A DNA stretch of 64,000 nt, taken from the NCBI RefSeq assembly GCF_015160875.1, contig NZ_CP063374.1, positions 186,001-250,000 of the forward strand. Reading direction: 5' to 3'. The notes beneath the pieces were generated by a model. It had not been told where the DNA came from, did no database searches, and saw nothing but the letters and a program-made list of their open reading frames with translations. Positions 27,764-37,895 of the stretch are shown piece after piece (within the stretch, counting starts at the first letter, position 1; every line of letters starts with the position of its first letter). Position numbers and translations under genes: made by a program. The stretch comes from Streptomyces chromofuscus. GTDB taxonomy: Bacteria; Actinomycetota; Actinomycetes; Streptomycetales; Streptomycetaceae.

Positions 27764-29674
27764 ATGAGTGGCAACCAGCCCTCTGAGGCCTGCCAGGGAA
27801 TGTCCACACGACGCGGGTCGCGATGGCGGGCCTTTGTCCAGACCGAGACCGGCAGCGCCGCCCTCCTGCTGATGGGGGTGGCCGCGGCCCTGCTGTGGGC
27901 CAACCTCGACATGCGTTCCTACGAGGCCGTGTGGGCCGCGCATTTCACGATCGGCTTCGATGCCCACCATCTGTCGCTGGATCTGCATGAGTGGATCAAC
28001 GCGGGGCTGATGAGCCTGTTCTTCTTCGTCGTCGGGCTCGAGGCACGCCGGGAGTTCGACGTGGGTGAGCTACGTGACCGGCGGTGGGTGCTGCTGTCCG
28101 CGGTGGCCGGCCTGGCCGGCATGGTCGTTCCCGCTGTGATCTATATGGCGGTCAACGCAGGCGAGAGCTCGGTGCACGGCTGGGGCACGGCCATGTCGAC
28201 TGACACCGCGTTCGCGCTGGGCATCCTCGCGGTGTTCGGGTCCCGGCTGCCCGCGTCCCTGCGGGCTTTCATACTGTCCATCTCTGTCGTCGACGATCTG
28301 ATCGCCCTCGCGGTGATCGCCGTGTTCTACAGCGACGACATCGATGTGCCGGCGTTGCTGGTGGCCGTCGGGACCTTGCTGGTCATCGCCGTGCTGCGGC
28401 TCGTGGGCGTACGCAACGGTGCGCTGTGCGCCGTGCTCTCGGTGGTGGTGTGGGCAGCGCTTCACGAGGCCGGTGTCGACCCGGTCATCACGGGCCTTGC
28501 CGTCGGGGCTCTCGTGCTCGCCTACCCGGCACCGCGCGGCGATCTGGAGCGGGCCAGCCACCTGTTCCGACTGTTCCGTGAGCAGCCGACCCCTGAGCTG
28601 CAGCGCTCGGCCGCACAGGGACTGGCGGCGGCGATCTCCCCGAACGAGCGACTGGAGCAGGCGTTCCTGCCCTGGGTCAGCTTCGGCATCGTGCCGCTGT
28701 TCGCGCTGGCCAACGCAGGCGTCGAGGTGAGCGGGGCGAAGCTGGCGCAGGCGTTCACCTCGCCCATCACCTTGGGCATTGTGTGCGGCTGCGTGGTCGG
28801 CAAGGTGATCGGAATCGTGGGTTCCATGGCAGCCGCGCGGCTGCTGTCGAAGGGGCGGCTGCGTCCGAACGTGGGCTGGGGCTCGGTCACGGCCGGGTCG
28901 ACGATCGCCGGGGCGGCGTTCACCGTGTCGCTGCTGATCGCTGCCATCGCCTTCGAGGGCGAGCAGCTGAATCAGGCCCGCATCGGCATCCTGGCCACGC
29001 TGATCGCCGCGTTTTCGATCAGCTGGACGGTGTCCGGGGTGATCGCGCTTCTGCCGCCGGCCCGCAGGGCCCTGACTCTGCTGGGGCGCACCGATCCGAT
29101 GACGGATCTCGCCGTGGCCGTCGACGCCCGTCATGACAGGATCCGCGGCCCGCAGGATGCGGTCGTGACAGTGGTGGAGTACGGCGACTTCGAGTGCCCG
29201 TACTGCGGGCAGGCCGAACCAGCGGTGCGGGAACTGCTCGGCAGCACGGTGGACGTGCGTTTCGTGTGGCGGCATCTGCCGCTGACGGATGTGCACCCCA
29301 ACGCGCAGCTGGCGGCGGAGGCCTCGGAGGCGGCCGCGCGGCAGGGCCGGTTCTGGGAGATGCACGACCTGCTGCTCGCCCGCCAGGACGCGCTGAGCGC
29401 CCGCGACCTGCTGCGTTATGCGCAGGAACTCGGGCTCGAGGTCAGCGTGTTCCGCCAGGACCTGGAGCAGCGGCGCGGCGCCCGGAGGGTGGCGGAGGAC
29501 GTGGACTCGGCCGATTTGAGCGGTGTGTCGGGTACGCCGACCTTCTTCATCAACGGGCAGCGTCATCACGGCGCCTATGACGTGGCAGCGCTGACCGCTG
29601 CTGTGGAGCACGCCCATCAACGGACTCTGGCCACACGGCGTGATGCCGGTCGGCCGCGGCCTGCGGCGCGATGA
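27764..29674 (+). CDS. nhaA: NhaA sodium/proton antiporter fused to DsbA-like thioredoxin domain
   Basis: 636 residues. Residues 25-450 form a NhaA antiporter with about 12 helices: [32 protein letters not shown] and the transport motif [17 protein letters not shown] with the paired aspartates. Residues 460-625 are a DsbA/thioredoxin-like domain with [13 protein letters not shown] (Cys478, Cys481) and the cis-Pro loop [17 protein letters not shown]. The antiporter exchanges Na+ for H+; the attached domain probably does thiol chemistry. This fusion is known in actinobacteria. The start may be ATG 27764 or ATG 27800; ribosome sites do not decide. Confidence 0.93.
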   Translation: MSGNQPSEACQGMSTRRGSRWRAFVQTETGSAALLLMGVAAALLWANLDMRSYEAVWAAHFTIGFDAHHLSLDLHEWINAGLMSLFFFVVGLEARREFDVGELRDRRWVLLSAVAGLAGMVVPAVIYMAVNAGESSVHGWGTAMSTDTAFALGILAVFGSRLPASLRAFILSISVVDDLIALAVIAVFYSDDIDVPALLVAVGTLLVIAVLRLVGVRNGALCAVLSVVVWAALHEAGVDPVITGLAVGALVLAYPAPRGDLERASHLFRLFREQPTPELQRSAAQGLAAAISPNERLEQAFLPWVSFGIVPLFALANAGVEVSGAKLAQAFTSPITLGIVCGCVVGKVIGIVGSMAAARLLSKGRLRPNVGWGSVTAGSTIAGAAFTVSLLIAAIAFEGEQLNQARIGILATLIAAFSISWTVSGVIALLPPARRALTLLGRTDPMTDLAVAVDARHDRIRGPQDAVVTVVEYGDFECPYCGQAEPAVRELLGSTVDVRFVWRHLPLTDVHPNAQLAAEASEAAARQGRFWEMHDLLLARQDALSARDLLRYAQELGLEVSVFRQDLEQRRGARRVAEDVDSADLSGVSGTPTFFINGQRHHGAYDVAALTAAVEHAHQRTLATRRDAGRPRPAAR

Positions 29675-30165
29675 GCGGAGCGGAACCCGCAAATGGGTGT
29701 CGCCAGGGCGGGAAGTGATGGGGAAGTCGCCGTGGTACTGCCCGGCGACGGTGCGGCAGGCGACGTCCAGGGCGAGGCCGGTGCCCTGGCCGACGGGCCG
29801 GCTGGTGAGTACGGCGCGACGTGTGGCTGCACGGGATGCGGGACGGGACGGAGGGGACGCGGTGGCGGGCTGCGCCGGTCAGCTCCGCGATCCGGCCGGT
29901 GGACTCCTCCGTCCCGGCCCGCATCCCGTCCAGGAGCAGCTGGACGTCGGCGCTGCAGGCGAGCCGGCGAAGCGCCGCGGCGCGGGATCCGGTCCGCAGC
30001 CTGGCGGACAAGCCACGCAGAGCCCGACGGCCTGGCGGGGGACAACCGCCTGAAGCAGGCTCGGGCAGTCGCCACCGGCCACGACAAGCGCGGGTACGTC
30101 TTTCTTCGGCACCGCCACGGCAGCGGCCCTGCCCATCTGGGCTGCGAAGCTGATCGCCCGGGACC
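29675..30165. other. Decayed stretch beyond truncated AraC gene
   Basis: About 490 bases. On the minus strand, directly after the AraC-fragment stop, frames carry scraps such as GSRAISFAAQMGRAAAVAVPKKDVPALVV and LRRLACSADVQLLLDG with several frame changes; they may be the rest of the AraC gene, but its HTH could not be read. No plus-strand gene follows nhaA here. Confidence 0.35.
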
Positions 30166-30540
30166 CTAGCCGTACCAGGAGTCCGTGGTCACGTTGATCT
30201 CGTCCGTACCGTTCATGACGAGGTGCAGGTCCCCTGGACGGAACGTGTCGGTTCGCCCGACGTGGTCGAGTGCCATCTCGCCGTCGAGCAGCAGCGTCAA
30301 GTGGTACCGCTCGGAATCGGACCGGCGCACCATCCGCGCGCTCCGCCGGTAGCGCGACGGCAGGCACGAAATCGGCACCACGGTCACCGGCCCGAACTCG
30401 ATCAGTCGGCCCTCCGCCCAGAAGTCGGCGGCGTGCGCACTGACGACCTCGCTGGAGCGCGTCCGGTCGAGCAGTTCCCGCCAGCGGTCGAAGCGCTCCT
30501 CCGCGGGCACGTCCTCGCTGCGAAACCTGACCCCGATCAT
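30166..30540 (-). pseudogene. Truncated AraC-family regulator (ligand domain only)
   Basis: 124 residues from ATG 30540. The sequence SEDVPAEERFDRWRELLDRT, FGPVTVVPISCLPSRYRRSARMVRRSDSERYHLTLLLDGEMALDH and TFRPGDLHLVM (read in parts) is the N-terminal AraC_binding_2 domain of regulators that are normally about 320 residues. A TAG at 30166 ends it before the AraC HTH. Sequence after the stop looks decayed. It can hardly bind DNA, though a truncated dimerising protein cannot be excluded. Confidence 0.7.
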
Positions 30541-31077
30541 GCGGCCCCCACTCCCACCGGGCTCCCACCGGCACATCTGTGCACAGAGATCGCCACGGAT
30601 TGCTCCCGTGCATTCTGACCTGCGAGGGCGAGTGGGCGTAGGTCGGGATCGGTCGGCCGTGCGGCAGACCACAACCTGTCATGCTTCGCTCATACCGAGT
30701 GCAACCAACAGAGCACGAGCCACTACGAACCGGTGGCTCACCTGTTCCGGACGGCCACTCCACCCACTCGCCGGACACGCCGCGCCCTGCCCGCTGAACA
30801 CGTCACGCCTTCCAGGCTCCCGTCAGAGCGCGGTCCCCTCTCCAGCCCGGGTGGGGGCGACTGCTGCAGCCTGAATGGTCGGAGCAAGACGACGGGGGTC
30901 GCTCAGGCAGTGCCGTCCATGGCCACGAGCAAACGGGACAGCCGCGTTACCGATAGAGTCGACAAGGCAGGCTTGAACGATAAAATCGACCGCCTGGGCT
31001 CGGACACCGAGAACGCGGCTCGTTGTCCGTCCCCGTGTGCGGTACACCGTTCTGCCGAGACTACCCAGGGGGTGCGT
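30541..31077. other. Upstream region of LacI gene
   Basis: About 540 bases. The right 110 bases hold the operator-like TTGAACGATAAA at 30973-30984 and the ribosome site of the LacI gene. The frame of the LacI gene stays open upstream to 30733 but without family sequence, so it is treated as leader. Nothing else recognised. Confidence 0.4.
30973..30984. promoter_or_regulatory. Candidate LacI operator (autoregulation)
   Basis: TTGAACGATAAA; its complement TTTATCGTTCAA matches TTGATCGTTCAA at 37896 and GGATCGTTCAT at 37956, upstream of the sugar-binding protein gene. A small palindrome CGAT-AAA-ATCG overlaps (30978-30988). It lies about 95 bases before the LacI start. Confidence 0.6.
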
Positions 31078-32124
31078 GTGGCACTCGACTCCGGGCGCGG
31101 GCGCCCTGGCTCGGGAGGTTCCGCGAGGATCACAGACGTCGCGCAGGCTGCGGGAGTCTCCCGTCAGACGGTGTCCAACGTGCTCAACGCCCCCCAGCGT
31201 GTACACCCGGTGACCCGCCAGCGAGTGGAGCAGGCCATCGCGGAGCTGGGCTACCACCCCAACCGTGTGGCTCGCTCGCTGCGGGCCAGCTCGCCCGGGA
31301 TGGTCGGGTACCGGATCCAGCCGGTACCCACCGAATCCGTGGCCGCCATTCACGACCGCTTCTTGCACGCGCTCGTCGAGGCGGGCCAGGCCGGTAACCA
31401 CCATGTCCTGCTGTTCACGGCAGCGGACACGGACGCGGAGAGCGACAACTGCACGGCCCTGTGGCGCACCGGTGCCGTGAGCGGTGTCGTGCTGTACGAC
31501 ATCGAGTCGGACGATCAGCGGCCGGAGCGCCTCACCGCCGCCGGGGTCCCGTTCGTGGCCTTCGGACGCACCGCTGCGGGCGCCGAACACTACAGCTGGG
31601 TCGACATCGACAACGCCGACGGAACGGAGGCCGCCGTCGGCCACTTGGTGGCGGCAGGTCACCGACGGATCGGGTTCCTTGGCTGGCCCGAGGGGACCAG
31701 TGTCGGCGATGCCAGGGCGCGCGGCTGGCTCGCAGCCATGGACCGGCACGACCTCCTGGCTGAGAGTCATCGGCTCGACATGCGCGGGCAGGACACGATG
31801 TCGACGGGCACACGACTCATGGCCGAGCTACTGGACCGGCCTCAGCCGCCGAGTGCGGTCGTTGCGGCGACGGACACGCTGGCGGTGGGCGCTCTCCAAA
31901 CCCTGCGGGAGCGTGGGCTTCGGGCGGGCGAGGATGTGGCCGTCATGGGCTTCGACGACACCGCGGCGGCGGCGGCGCTGGGGCTTTCGAGCGTGCGACA
32001 GCCGATCGAGGAAGTAGGCCGTCTGATCATGGCCGAACTCCTTCGCATCACGACCAGCCCTTCAGGCCTGGAACCCATGCACCGCCTTCTGAAGCCGGAG
32101 TTGGTCATTCGGGCCACCGGCTGA
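31078..32124 (+). CDS. LacI family repressor of the GH65 sugar operon
   Basis: 348 residues from GTG 31078 (CAGGGGG upstream; a second in-frame GTG lies at 31072). The HTH is at about 15-62 (ARITDVAQAAGVSRQTVSNVLNAPQRV and RQRVEQAIAELGYHPNRVARSL). The periplasmic-binding-like sensor domain follows (about 70-340) with GHRRIGFLG and VVAATDTLAVGALQTLRERGL. It is convergent with the ABC/GH65 operon, and the ATCGTTCA operator core before both units suggests it represses both. The inducer is probably the disaccharide or product handled by that operon. Confidence 0.9.
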   Translation: MALDSGRGRPGSGGSARITDVAQAAGVSRQTVSNVLNAPQRVHPVTRQRVEQAIAELGYHPNRVARSLRASSPGMVGYRIQPVPTESVAAIHDRFLHALVEAGQAGNHHVLLFTAADTDAESDNCTALWRTGAVSGVVLYDIESDDQRPERLTAAGVPFVAFGRTAAGAEHYSWVDIDNADGTEAAVGHLVAAGHRRIGFLGWPEGTSVGDARARGWLAAMDRHDLLAESHRLDMRGQDTMSTGTRLMAELLDRPQPPSAVVAATDTLAVGALQTLRERGLRAGEDVAVMGFDDTAAAAALGLSSVRQPIEEVGRLIMAELLRITTSPSGLEPMHRLLKPELVIRATG

Positions 32125-32363
32125 CCGCGATGACCGACGATGCGACGACCGGTGGCCTGCGAAGCTCATTCGTCGCTCGGGTCTCTCGCGAACGACACGC
32201 GAACAAAGCCCCGGCGTGCCCTCGCCGTCGGCCCACTGCGGCCCACCGCTGCCACCAGAATCTCGAAACCGACGACTCCGATGGCAGCCGGCACCGTACG
32301 TAATGCCGGCCGGCGCGCGCGGCGCACCGGCGGTGGGCCCGTGGCGTGGAGACCTCCGGTCGC

Positions 32364-34640
32364 TCAGTGAGCCGAGACGGGTGGCCGGGTGGGGATGGCG
32401 ATCTCGCCTCCGCTGGGCACCTGGTACTGGCGGCCACCGGATGTGACCGGCATCGCGTCGCCCTCACGCAGCCTGATCACCGTTGTGTCCGGCTGGATGT
32501 CGACCTCGAAGGTCCGATCTCGCCACCGCAAGCCGTGCAGCGTGATGCCGTCCAGCTCCGTCGGCAGAATCGGGGCCAGCTCGATACGGTCCGGCCGCCA
32601 CCGTAGCCCCGAGTAGCCGTACAGGAACACCTGGAGGAAGCCTCCGTGGCCGGTGAGGAAGGTGAACGCGCCTCCGGTGCGGCCCTCCGCGAACTGGTCG
32701 AAGGGCGGGCGCAGGAAGGGCTCCACACTGCGCCTGGTGTGCTCGAACGCCGCCTTGGTGTCGCCGACTTGAGCATGGACGATCGCGTGTACGGAGTCCG
32801 TCATCGACGGTCCGTCCTCGTCGGTGCGCGCGCTGTAGTACGCCAGGTCGGCCCGCGTTACCTCGTCGGGCTGCGGGTTCTCCCACGGGTACGCCAGCAT
32901 GACGACGTCAGCCTGCTTGATCAGCTGTCCGGTGTAACCGGCGAACTCGGGGTGCACCTTGAGCTGTTCGTCGAACAGAACGACCAGGCCGTCGGCAACC
33001 TCCGCCCACAAAGGGTCGGCCGGTTCGCCGAGCACCCCGGCCGCCTCGGCGGCGAAGCGCAGGACGCTGCGGGCGGCCACATTGGTGTAGACGGAGTCGT
33101 CGTTCGGCTCGTCGGCGTACTCGTCGGGCGGGATCACGCCGTTGATGTGGTACGAGCCGTCCGCTGCGGCCTCCGCGCGGGAAGCCCAGAAGTCGGCCAC
33201 TCCGCGCAGCACGGGCCACCCCTTTTCCCGCAGCCACCCCTCGTCACCCGTGGCCAGCCAGTACTGCCAGAAGGCGAGGGCGACATCGGAGCTGACATGC
33301 TGTTCGTAGCGGCCGAAGGGTGCCCACGCCGGCGTGTCCTCGTCGCCGTGCAGGCCGCTCTCCCAAGGAAACCGCGCGCCTCGCCGGCCGCACTGGGCAG
33401 CATAGGAACGGGCCGCGCCTATCCGGTTGGCCCGGTAGTCGAGCACGCTGCCGGCAATATGGGGGTGCTGAGCGAGCAGGCTCGGCCAGATCCACGTCTC
33501 CGTGTCCCAGAAGACGTGGCCGTTGTAGCCGTCGCTGGACAGCCCGACAGGTGAGGGCGACCACGGTGAGTCTTCGCGCACGCTGGTCAGCAGATAGAAC
33601 TTCGCAGCTCGCACCTGCCGTTGCAGTCGTATGTCACCGTGTACGACGATGTCGCCCGCCCATTCCCGCTGCCAGGCACGGAGGTTGTCCCTGGTGAGCT
33701 GCCGGTACCCGGCCCGGGCCGCCTCCTCGGCTGCGGTGCGCGCCAGGGCCAGGGGGTCGTCCGCGTCATGGCCAGTGGCGATGCCCACGTACTTGGTGAA
33801 GGTGTACGAGCGTCCCGCCACCACGTTCGCCACTACCGTTCGCGCGACCGAGTCATCGGTTGCGGGCTGGGCGCACGAGGCGGCCGAGGCCACCGGTCCC
33901 CTCAGCAGGGACACCAAGGCGGCCGGGACACCACTGCCCTCGGCGGCCGTGGTCAGCCAGATGTCCCCCTCCCCCGCCCCTGTCCGTGTGTCGCACAGCC
34001 GGGTCGCTGCCCGGCCGTCGAGCGCGTCGGTCACCTCGAGCTGCCCGTCCCAGTGCGGCCGTACGGTCACGGTCACCGCCGCGACGTGTGGCCTGGAGCG
34101 ATCGGCGAGCAGTTCGTAGCGCACGTCGGTGACCCGGCCGGACGGCGAGGTCCAGCGGGCCTGGGTGGTGATGATGCCGGTCCGCAGGTCGAGTGACTGC
34201 CGGTAGCGTGTGATGCCGCGGGCGACTGCGGCCGGGGCGGAGCTGCCGACCGCCTCCCAGTCCCCGCCTACCAGGTGCTCCTCGCCCGCCAGTTGCTCGT
34301 CGCGCTGTTCGCGCTCCTTCGGCAGGAAGGCTTCGTTGTAGGTTCCGCTGCCGTCACCGATGTCGAGCGCCGACCAGGCGGGCAGCCCCGCTTTGCGCGA
34401 CCACTCCCCCGGGTGCCCGGTGTACAGGCCGACCACGTGGAACTGCGTGCGGATGGGGGATTCGGCGAATCCGTTGCCGGCGGCCGGGACCCTGGCGGCC
34501 AGGTAGCCGTTGCCGGTGAAGGTGGGATGGTAACCGGTCAGCGCCGCGAAGTGGTCTTCCCGAAGGCCGGAAGCCTGGGACGAGTCATCGGTGGAAAGCA
34601 GCCATGCGTCGGTGGCGGCCGATCCGCTCGGGTCCGTCAC
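32364..34640 (-). CDS. Glycoside hydrolase family 65 protein (disaccharide hydrolase/phosphorylase)
   Basis: 758 residues from GTG 34640, which abuts the permease stop. The GH65 layout is complete: an N-terminal beta-sandwich (1-290), an (alpha/alpha)6 barrel with FWDTETWIWPSLL and the catalytic segment GVIPPDEYADEPNDDSVYTN (general acid Glu507), and a C-terminal sheet. GH65 enzymes split alpha-glucosidic disaccharides such as trehalose, kojibiose, nigerose or maltose by phosphorolysis or hydrolysis. The PPDEYADEPND form resembles the acid-trehalase/glucosylgalactosyl hydrolase branch rather than maltose phosphorylase. No signal peptide, so it acts on sugars brought in by the importer. No separate phosphoglucomutase is present. 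Confidence 0.9.
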   Translation of the reverse strand: MTDPSGSAATDAWLLSTDDSSQASGLREDHFAALTGYHPTFTGNGYLAARVPAAGNGFAESPIRTQFHVVGLYTGHPGEWSRKAGLPAWSALDIGDGSGTYNEAFLPKEREQRDEQLAGEEHLVGGDWEAVGSSAPAAVARGITRYRQSLDLRTGIITTQARWTSPSGRVTDVRYELLADRSRPHVAAVTVTVRPHWDGQLEVTDALDGRAATRLCDTRTGAGEGDIWLTTAAEGSGVPAALVSLLRGPVASAASCAQPATDDSVARTVVANVVAGRSYTFTKYVGIATGHDADDPLALARTAAEEAARAGYRQLTRDNLRAWQREWAGDIVVHGDIRLQRQVRAAKFYLLTSVREDSPWSPSPVGLSSDGYNGHVFWDTETWIWPSLLAQHPHIAGSVLDYRANRIGAARSYAAQCGRRGARFPWESGLHGDEDTPAWAPFGRYEQHVSSDVALAFWQYWLATGDEGWLREKGWPVLRGVADFWASRAEAAADGSYHINGVIPPDEYADEPNDDSVYTNVAARSVLRFAAEAAGVLGEPADPLWAEVADGLVVLFDEQLKVHPEFAGYTGQLIKQADVVMLAYPWENPQPDEVTRADLAYYSARTDEDGPSMTDSVHAIVHAQVGDTKAAFEHTRRSVEPFLRPPFDQFAEGRTGGAFTFLTGHGGFLQVFLYGYSGLRWRPDRIELAPILPTELDGITLHGLRWRDRTFEVDIQPDTTVIRLREGDAMPVTSGGRQYQVPSGGEIAIPTRPPVSAH

Positions 34641-35483
34641 TTACTTCAAACCTCCCGCGGTGAGCCCGTCGACGATTCGGCGCTGGAAGAACAGCACCGC
34701 GACCACCAGCGGCAACGTCACGACAACACCGGCCGCCATCTGCGTACCGAACGGCTGGTCGTACTTGTACTGCCCGGTGAAAAGAGAAACGATCACATTC
34801 GCGGTCATCATCTGCCGGTCGTTGACGACGCTCACGGCGATGAGGAATTCGTTCCAGGCGGAGATGAAGACCAGGATCGCTGTGGTGAAGATGCCAGGCG
34901 CTGCAAGAGGGAGCACGATCTTGCGGAACGCCTGCGCGGGCGTGCACCCGTCGACCTGAGCGGCCTTCTCCAGCTCGGCCGGCATTTGCCGGAAGAACGC
35001 GGTCAGGTTCCACACGGCCAGCGGCAGGGCGAAACTCATGCTCGGCACGATCATGGCCTGATAGGTGTTGATCCAGCCCGCGTCCGTGAAGAACTGCAGC
35101 AACGGCACGATGAGAGTGATCGGGGGAAACATGGACGCCGCGATGATCAAAGTGAGGATGAGCGTCTTCCCTCGGAAGCTGAGCCGCGCCAGCGCGTAAC
35201 CGGCGAAGATCGCGACGACAAGAGTGACAGCGGTGGTGACTCCGGAGACGATGAGGCTGTTGAGCAGCGCGCGGCCGAAGCCGTTGCGCGCGTCGAAGGC
35301 GGCAGCGTAATTGTCGAAGGAGACCGGCACGGGAAGGGGGGAGTTGGAGAACTGGTCCGAGGGCCTGCGCAGGCTGGAGACCACCATCCAGTAGAAGGGC
35401 GCGAGGCAGTAGAGGACGATCGCGGCGATGCCGATCCGCCGTGCCAGGGAACCGGTGCGCAATCTGCTGATGGTCGTGGTCAT
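34641..35483 (-). CDS. Sugar ABC transporter permease (MalG type)
   Basis: 280 residues, six membrane helices. The EAA loop MPAELEKAAQVDGCTPAQAFRKIVLPLAAPG is clear, and the C-terminus ends VDGLTAGGLK as in MalG-type carbohydrate permeases. ATG 35483 overlaps the stop of the MalF-type gene (ATGA). It pairs with that permease; the ATPase is not encoded here and is probably the shared MsiK of streptomycetes. Confidence 0.93.
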   Translation of the reverse strand: MTTTISRLRTGSLARRIGIAAIVLYCLAPFYWMVVSSLRRPSDQFSNSPLPVPVSFDNYAAAFDARNGFGRALLNSLIVSGVTTAVTLVVAIFAGYALARLSFRGKTLILTLIIAASMFPPITLIVPLLQFFTDAGWINTYQAMIVPSMSFALPLAVWNLTAFFRQMPAELEKAAQVDGCTPAQAFRKIVLPLAAPGIFTTAILVFISAWNEFLIAVSVVNDRQMMTANVIVSLFTGQYKYDQPFGTQMAAGVVVTLPLVVAVLFFQRRIVDGLTAGGLK

Positions 35484-36433
35484 GGTGAACTCCTCGTGCC
35501 CCGTCCGATCAGATCGGCACCGAACAGCTTGACGAACGCGAAGGCGACCGCAGCGATGTAGAGGAACAGCACGGTGGCGTAGGCGGCCGCGGTGCCGAAT
35601 CGCAGGTTGCTCATTTCTTCGAAGGCGATCATCGACAGTGTCTCGACGGAGTGCTTGCGTGGGCCGACGAGCACGTACGGCAGGTCGAACATGCGCAGGA
35701 CGTCCAGGAGCCGGAACAACACCGCGACCACCAGTGCGGGGCGGACCAGCGGCAGGGTGATGCGCCGGAAGGCGTACCAGGTCGAGGCTCCATCGACCCT
35801 GGCTGCCTCGTACAGTTCGCCCGGGATGATCTGGAGCCCGGCGAGGACGAGGAGTCCGATGAACGGCGCGGTCTTCCAGGTGTCGGCGATCACCACGGAG
35901 AGCCATGCCTGGAAACCCTCGCTGCTCCAGAGCACCCTGGCGCCCAGCAGCTCGTTGGCAACACCCTGACTATTGAAGATCCACTTCCAGAGCAGACCCG
36001 AGATCGCCGTCGGGATCGCCCAGGGGACGAGGATCGCGGCCCGTACCAACGCCCGCCCGCGGAAGGCCTGGTGCATGACCAGCGCCATGGCGACGCCGAT
36101 GAGCACCTCGACGGCAACCGAGGCGAGAGCGAAGGAGGTCGTGTTCCACCAGGGGCGCAGGAAGCGGTCCCCCGTGAAGACAGCCGCGTAGTTGTCCAGA
36201 CCGTAGGAGGTGGCGGTGACTTTGAAACCGGTCTGCGGGTCGATGGTCTCGTTGGAGACGACGAAGGACAGCCGGCAAGCAGCGAGTACCGGATAGCCGA
36301 CGACCAGACCGAGGACGATCAGGCTGGGAGAGAGCAAAGCGGCGGCCAGTCGGCCGGTCCCGGCCCTGCGCGAATTGCGCGAGGGCCGGAACGCGGTGCC
36401 GCGGCGCGGCTTTGCCTGGGAAAGAAGGGACAC
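35480..36433 (-). CDS. Sugar ABC transporter permease (MalF type)
   Basis: 317 residues with six membrane helices after a basic N-terminus. The EAA loop is IPGELYEAARVDGASTWYAFRRITLPLVRP. GTG 36433 lies 22 bases after the binding-protein gene. It forms the heterodimeric channel with the 34641 permease. Confidence 0.92.
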   Translation of the reverse strand: MSLLSQAKPRRGTAFRPSRNSRRAGTGRLAAALLSPSLIVLGLVVGYPVLAACRLSFVVSNETIDPQTGFKVTATSYGLDNYAAVFTGDRFLRPWWNTTSFALASVAVEVLIGVAMALVMHQAFRGRALVRAAILVPWAIPTAISGLLWKWIFNSQGVANELLGARVLWSSEGFQAWLSVVIADTWKTAPFIGLLVLAGLQIIPGELYEAARVDGASTWYAFRRITLPLVRPALVVAVLFRLLDVLRMFDLPYVLVGPRKHSVETLSMIAFEEMSNLRFGTAAAYATVLFLYIAAVAFAFVKLFGADLIGRGTRSSP

Positions 36434-36455
36434 CAGGAGACCTTTTTCCGTCGGC

Positions 36456-37820
36456 CTACTTCTCGGCGATCGCCGCGGACAGGTCCCGCTGCATATCGGC
36501 GAGTGCGGCGTCGACCGACTTCGATCCGCTCAGCGCTGCGGCCGCGCTTTCCTGGATGGCGGCTGTGGCATCGCCGTACTGGACGACCACGGGCCGAGGC
36601 ACGGCGCCGCTCAGGGACTCCTTGAGGGTGGCCAGGTAGGGGAACTGTCGACGCAGGGCCGGGTCGTCATACAGGCCGGCATACGGCGGGGCGGCCGAGT
36701 TGACCTTCAGGTTGGTGCGGGCGTTGGCCTCGCTGGAGAAGAACTTGATGAAATCGAGGGCGGTTGCCTTGTTCTTGGCGAACTTGCTCACCGCCAGATC
36801 GAGTCCGCCGAGGGAGGATTTACCCGGACCGTCCAGGCCGGGCAGCGGCGCCACCCCGAACTTGCCGGCGACCTTGCTCGAGCCGTCCTTGGCGTTGGCC
36901 AGTGCCCACTGATACGGCCACTGCCGGTGGAAGAGCAGCTTGCCCGCCTGGAAAGCGCGGCGGCCGTCCTCCTCCTGGTAGGTCGAGGCCTCCTCCGGGA
37001 AGGTGCCGTCCTTGAAGCCGTCTGTGAGGAACTGCAGTCCCTTCTTGGCTTCTTCGGTGTCGACGGTCGCACGGCCCTCGGCATCGACGACGGTGCCGCC
37101 CGCCGAGGCGACCGCCTCGGAGAAGTTGACAGTCAGGCCCTCGTACTTGTCGAACTGGCCCGCGTAGCAGTCGACGTCCTTGCCCTCGGGCAGTTTGGCG
37201 ACTGCGGCACAGGCGTCCTTCATGTCGTCCCAGGTCGTGGGTGGCTGCACGCCCGCCTTGTCCAGCAGGTCCTGGCGGTAGAAGAGGAGACCCGCATTGG
37301 TGTTGTAGGGGATGGCGTACTGCTTGCCGAAATATTCACCGGTCATGACGACGGCAGGAAGCATTTTGTCGAGCGGGAACTGCCCGGCGGGCAGCTCGTC
37401 GATCCACTGGTTGGCGGCGAACTCGGCGACCCAGATGGGGTCCAGGTTCAGCACGGTGTAGGCGTCCGACTTGGTCTGCGCGTTCTGGATGAACTGCTGC
37501 CGCTGCTGGTCCGCGCTCTCGGGCAGCTCCACGAGGGTGACCTTCTCGTTGGGGTGCTCGCTGTTCCAGCGGTCGAGCTGCTCCTGGATGGTGCCGGTGG
37601 TGTCCTTGCCGGTGGCGAGGGTGATGGGGCCGCGCCCGGAGAACTTCCCCGGGCTGTCGGCCGCCGGTTCGGAGGAGTCCCCGCCGCAGCCGACGAGTGT
37701 GGTGGCGAGCGATGCGGCCACCACCGCGACGGCCCAGGCAGGCCGCCGCCCCACCGTCGCTGCCTTGGTGGCTGCCCGGGAGCCGGCTCTCCTGCGGCTC
37801 GTGTGCGACGAACTCACCAT
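36456..37820 (-). CDS. Sugar ABC transporter, substrate-binding lipoprotein
   Basis: 454 residues from ATG 37820 (AGGAGGAAG upstream). A basic N-terminus and hydrophobic stretch end in the lipobox LVGC (Cys about 45). The SBP_bac_1 fold is seen in ITLATGKDTTGTIQEQLDRWNSEHP, WIDELPAGQFPLDKMLPAVV and FGKQYAIPYNTNAGLLFYRQDLLDKAG. First gene of the operon SBP-MalF-MalG-GH65. Two LacI-type operator half-sites lie 76-146 bases upstream. The substrate is probably an alpha-glucoside oligosaccharide, judged by the GH65 enzyme. Confidence 0.92.
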   Translation of the reverse strand: MVSSSHTSRRRAGSRAATKAATVGRRPAWAVAVVAASLATTLVGCGGDSSEPAADSPGKFSGRGPITLATGKDTTGTIQEQLDRWNSEHPNEKVTLVELPESADQQRQQFIQNAQTKSDAYTVLNLDPIWVAEFAANQWIDELPAGQFPLDKMLPAVVMTGEYFGKQYAIPYNTNAGLLFYRQDLLDKAGVQPPTTWDDMKDACAAVAKLPEGKDVDCYAGQFDKYEGLTVNFSEAVASAGGTVVDAEGRATVDTEEAKKGLQFLTDGFKDGTFPEEASTYQEEDGRRAFQAGKLLFHRQWPYQWALANAKDGSSKVAGKFGVAPLPGLDGPGKSSLGGLDLAVSKFAKNKATALDFIKFFSSEANARTNLKVNSAAPPYAGLYDDPALRRQFPYLATLKESLSGAVPRPVVVQYGDATAAIQESAAAALSGSKSVDAALADMQRDLSAAIAEK

Positions 37821-37895
37821 ACTTCCTCCTCGCTGAACGCATGCCTGCCCACGGCCCACAGCAGTGTCCCGTCACCGTGGTCCGAACAGGCTGAT

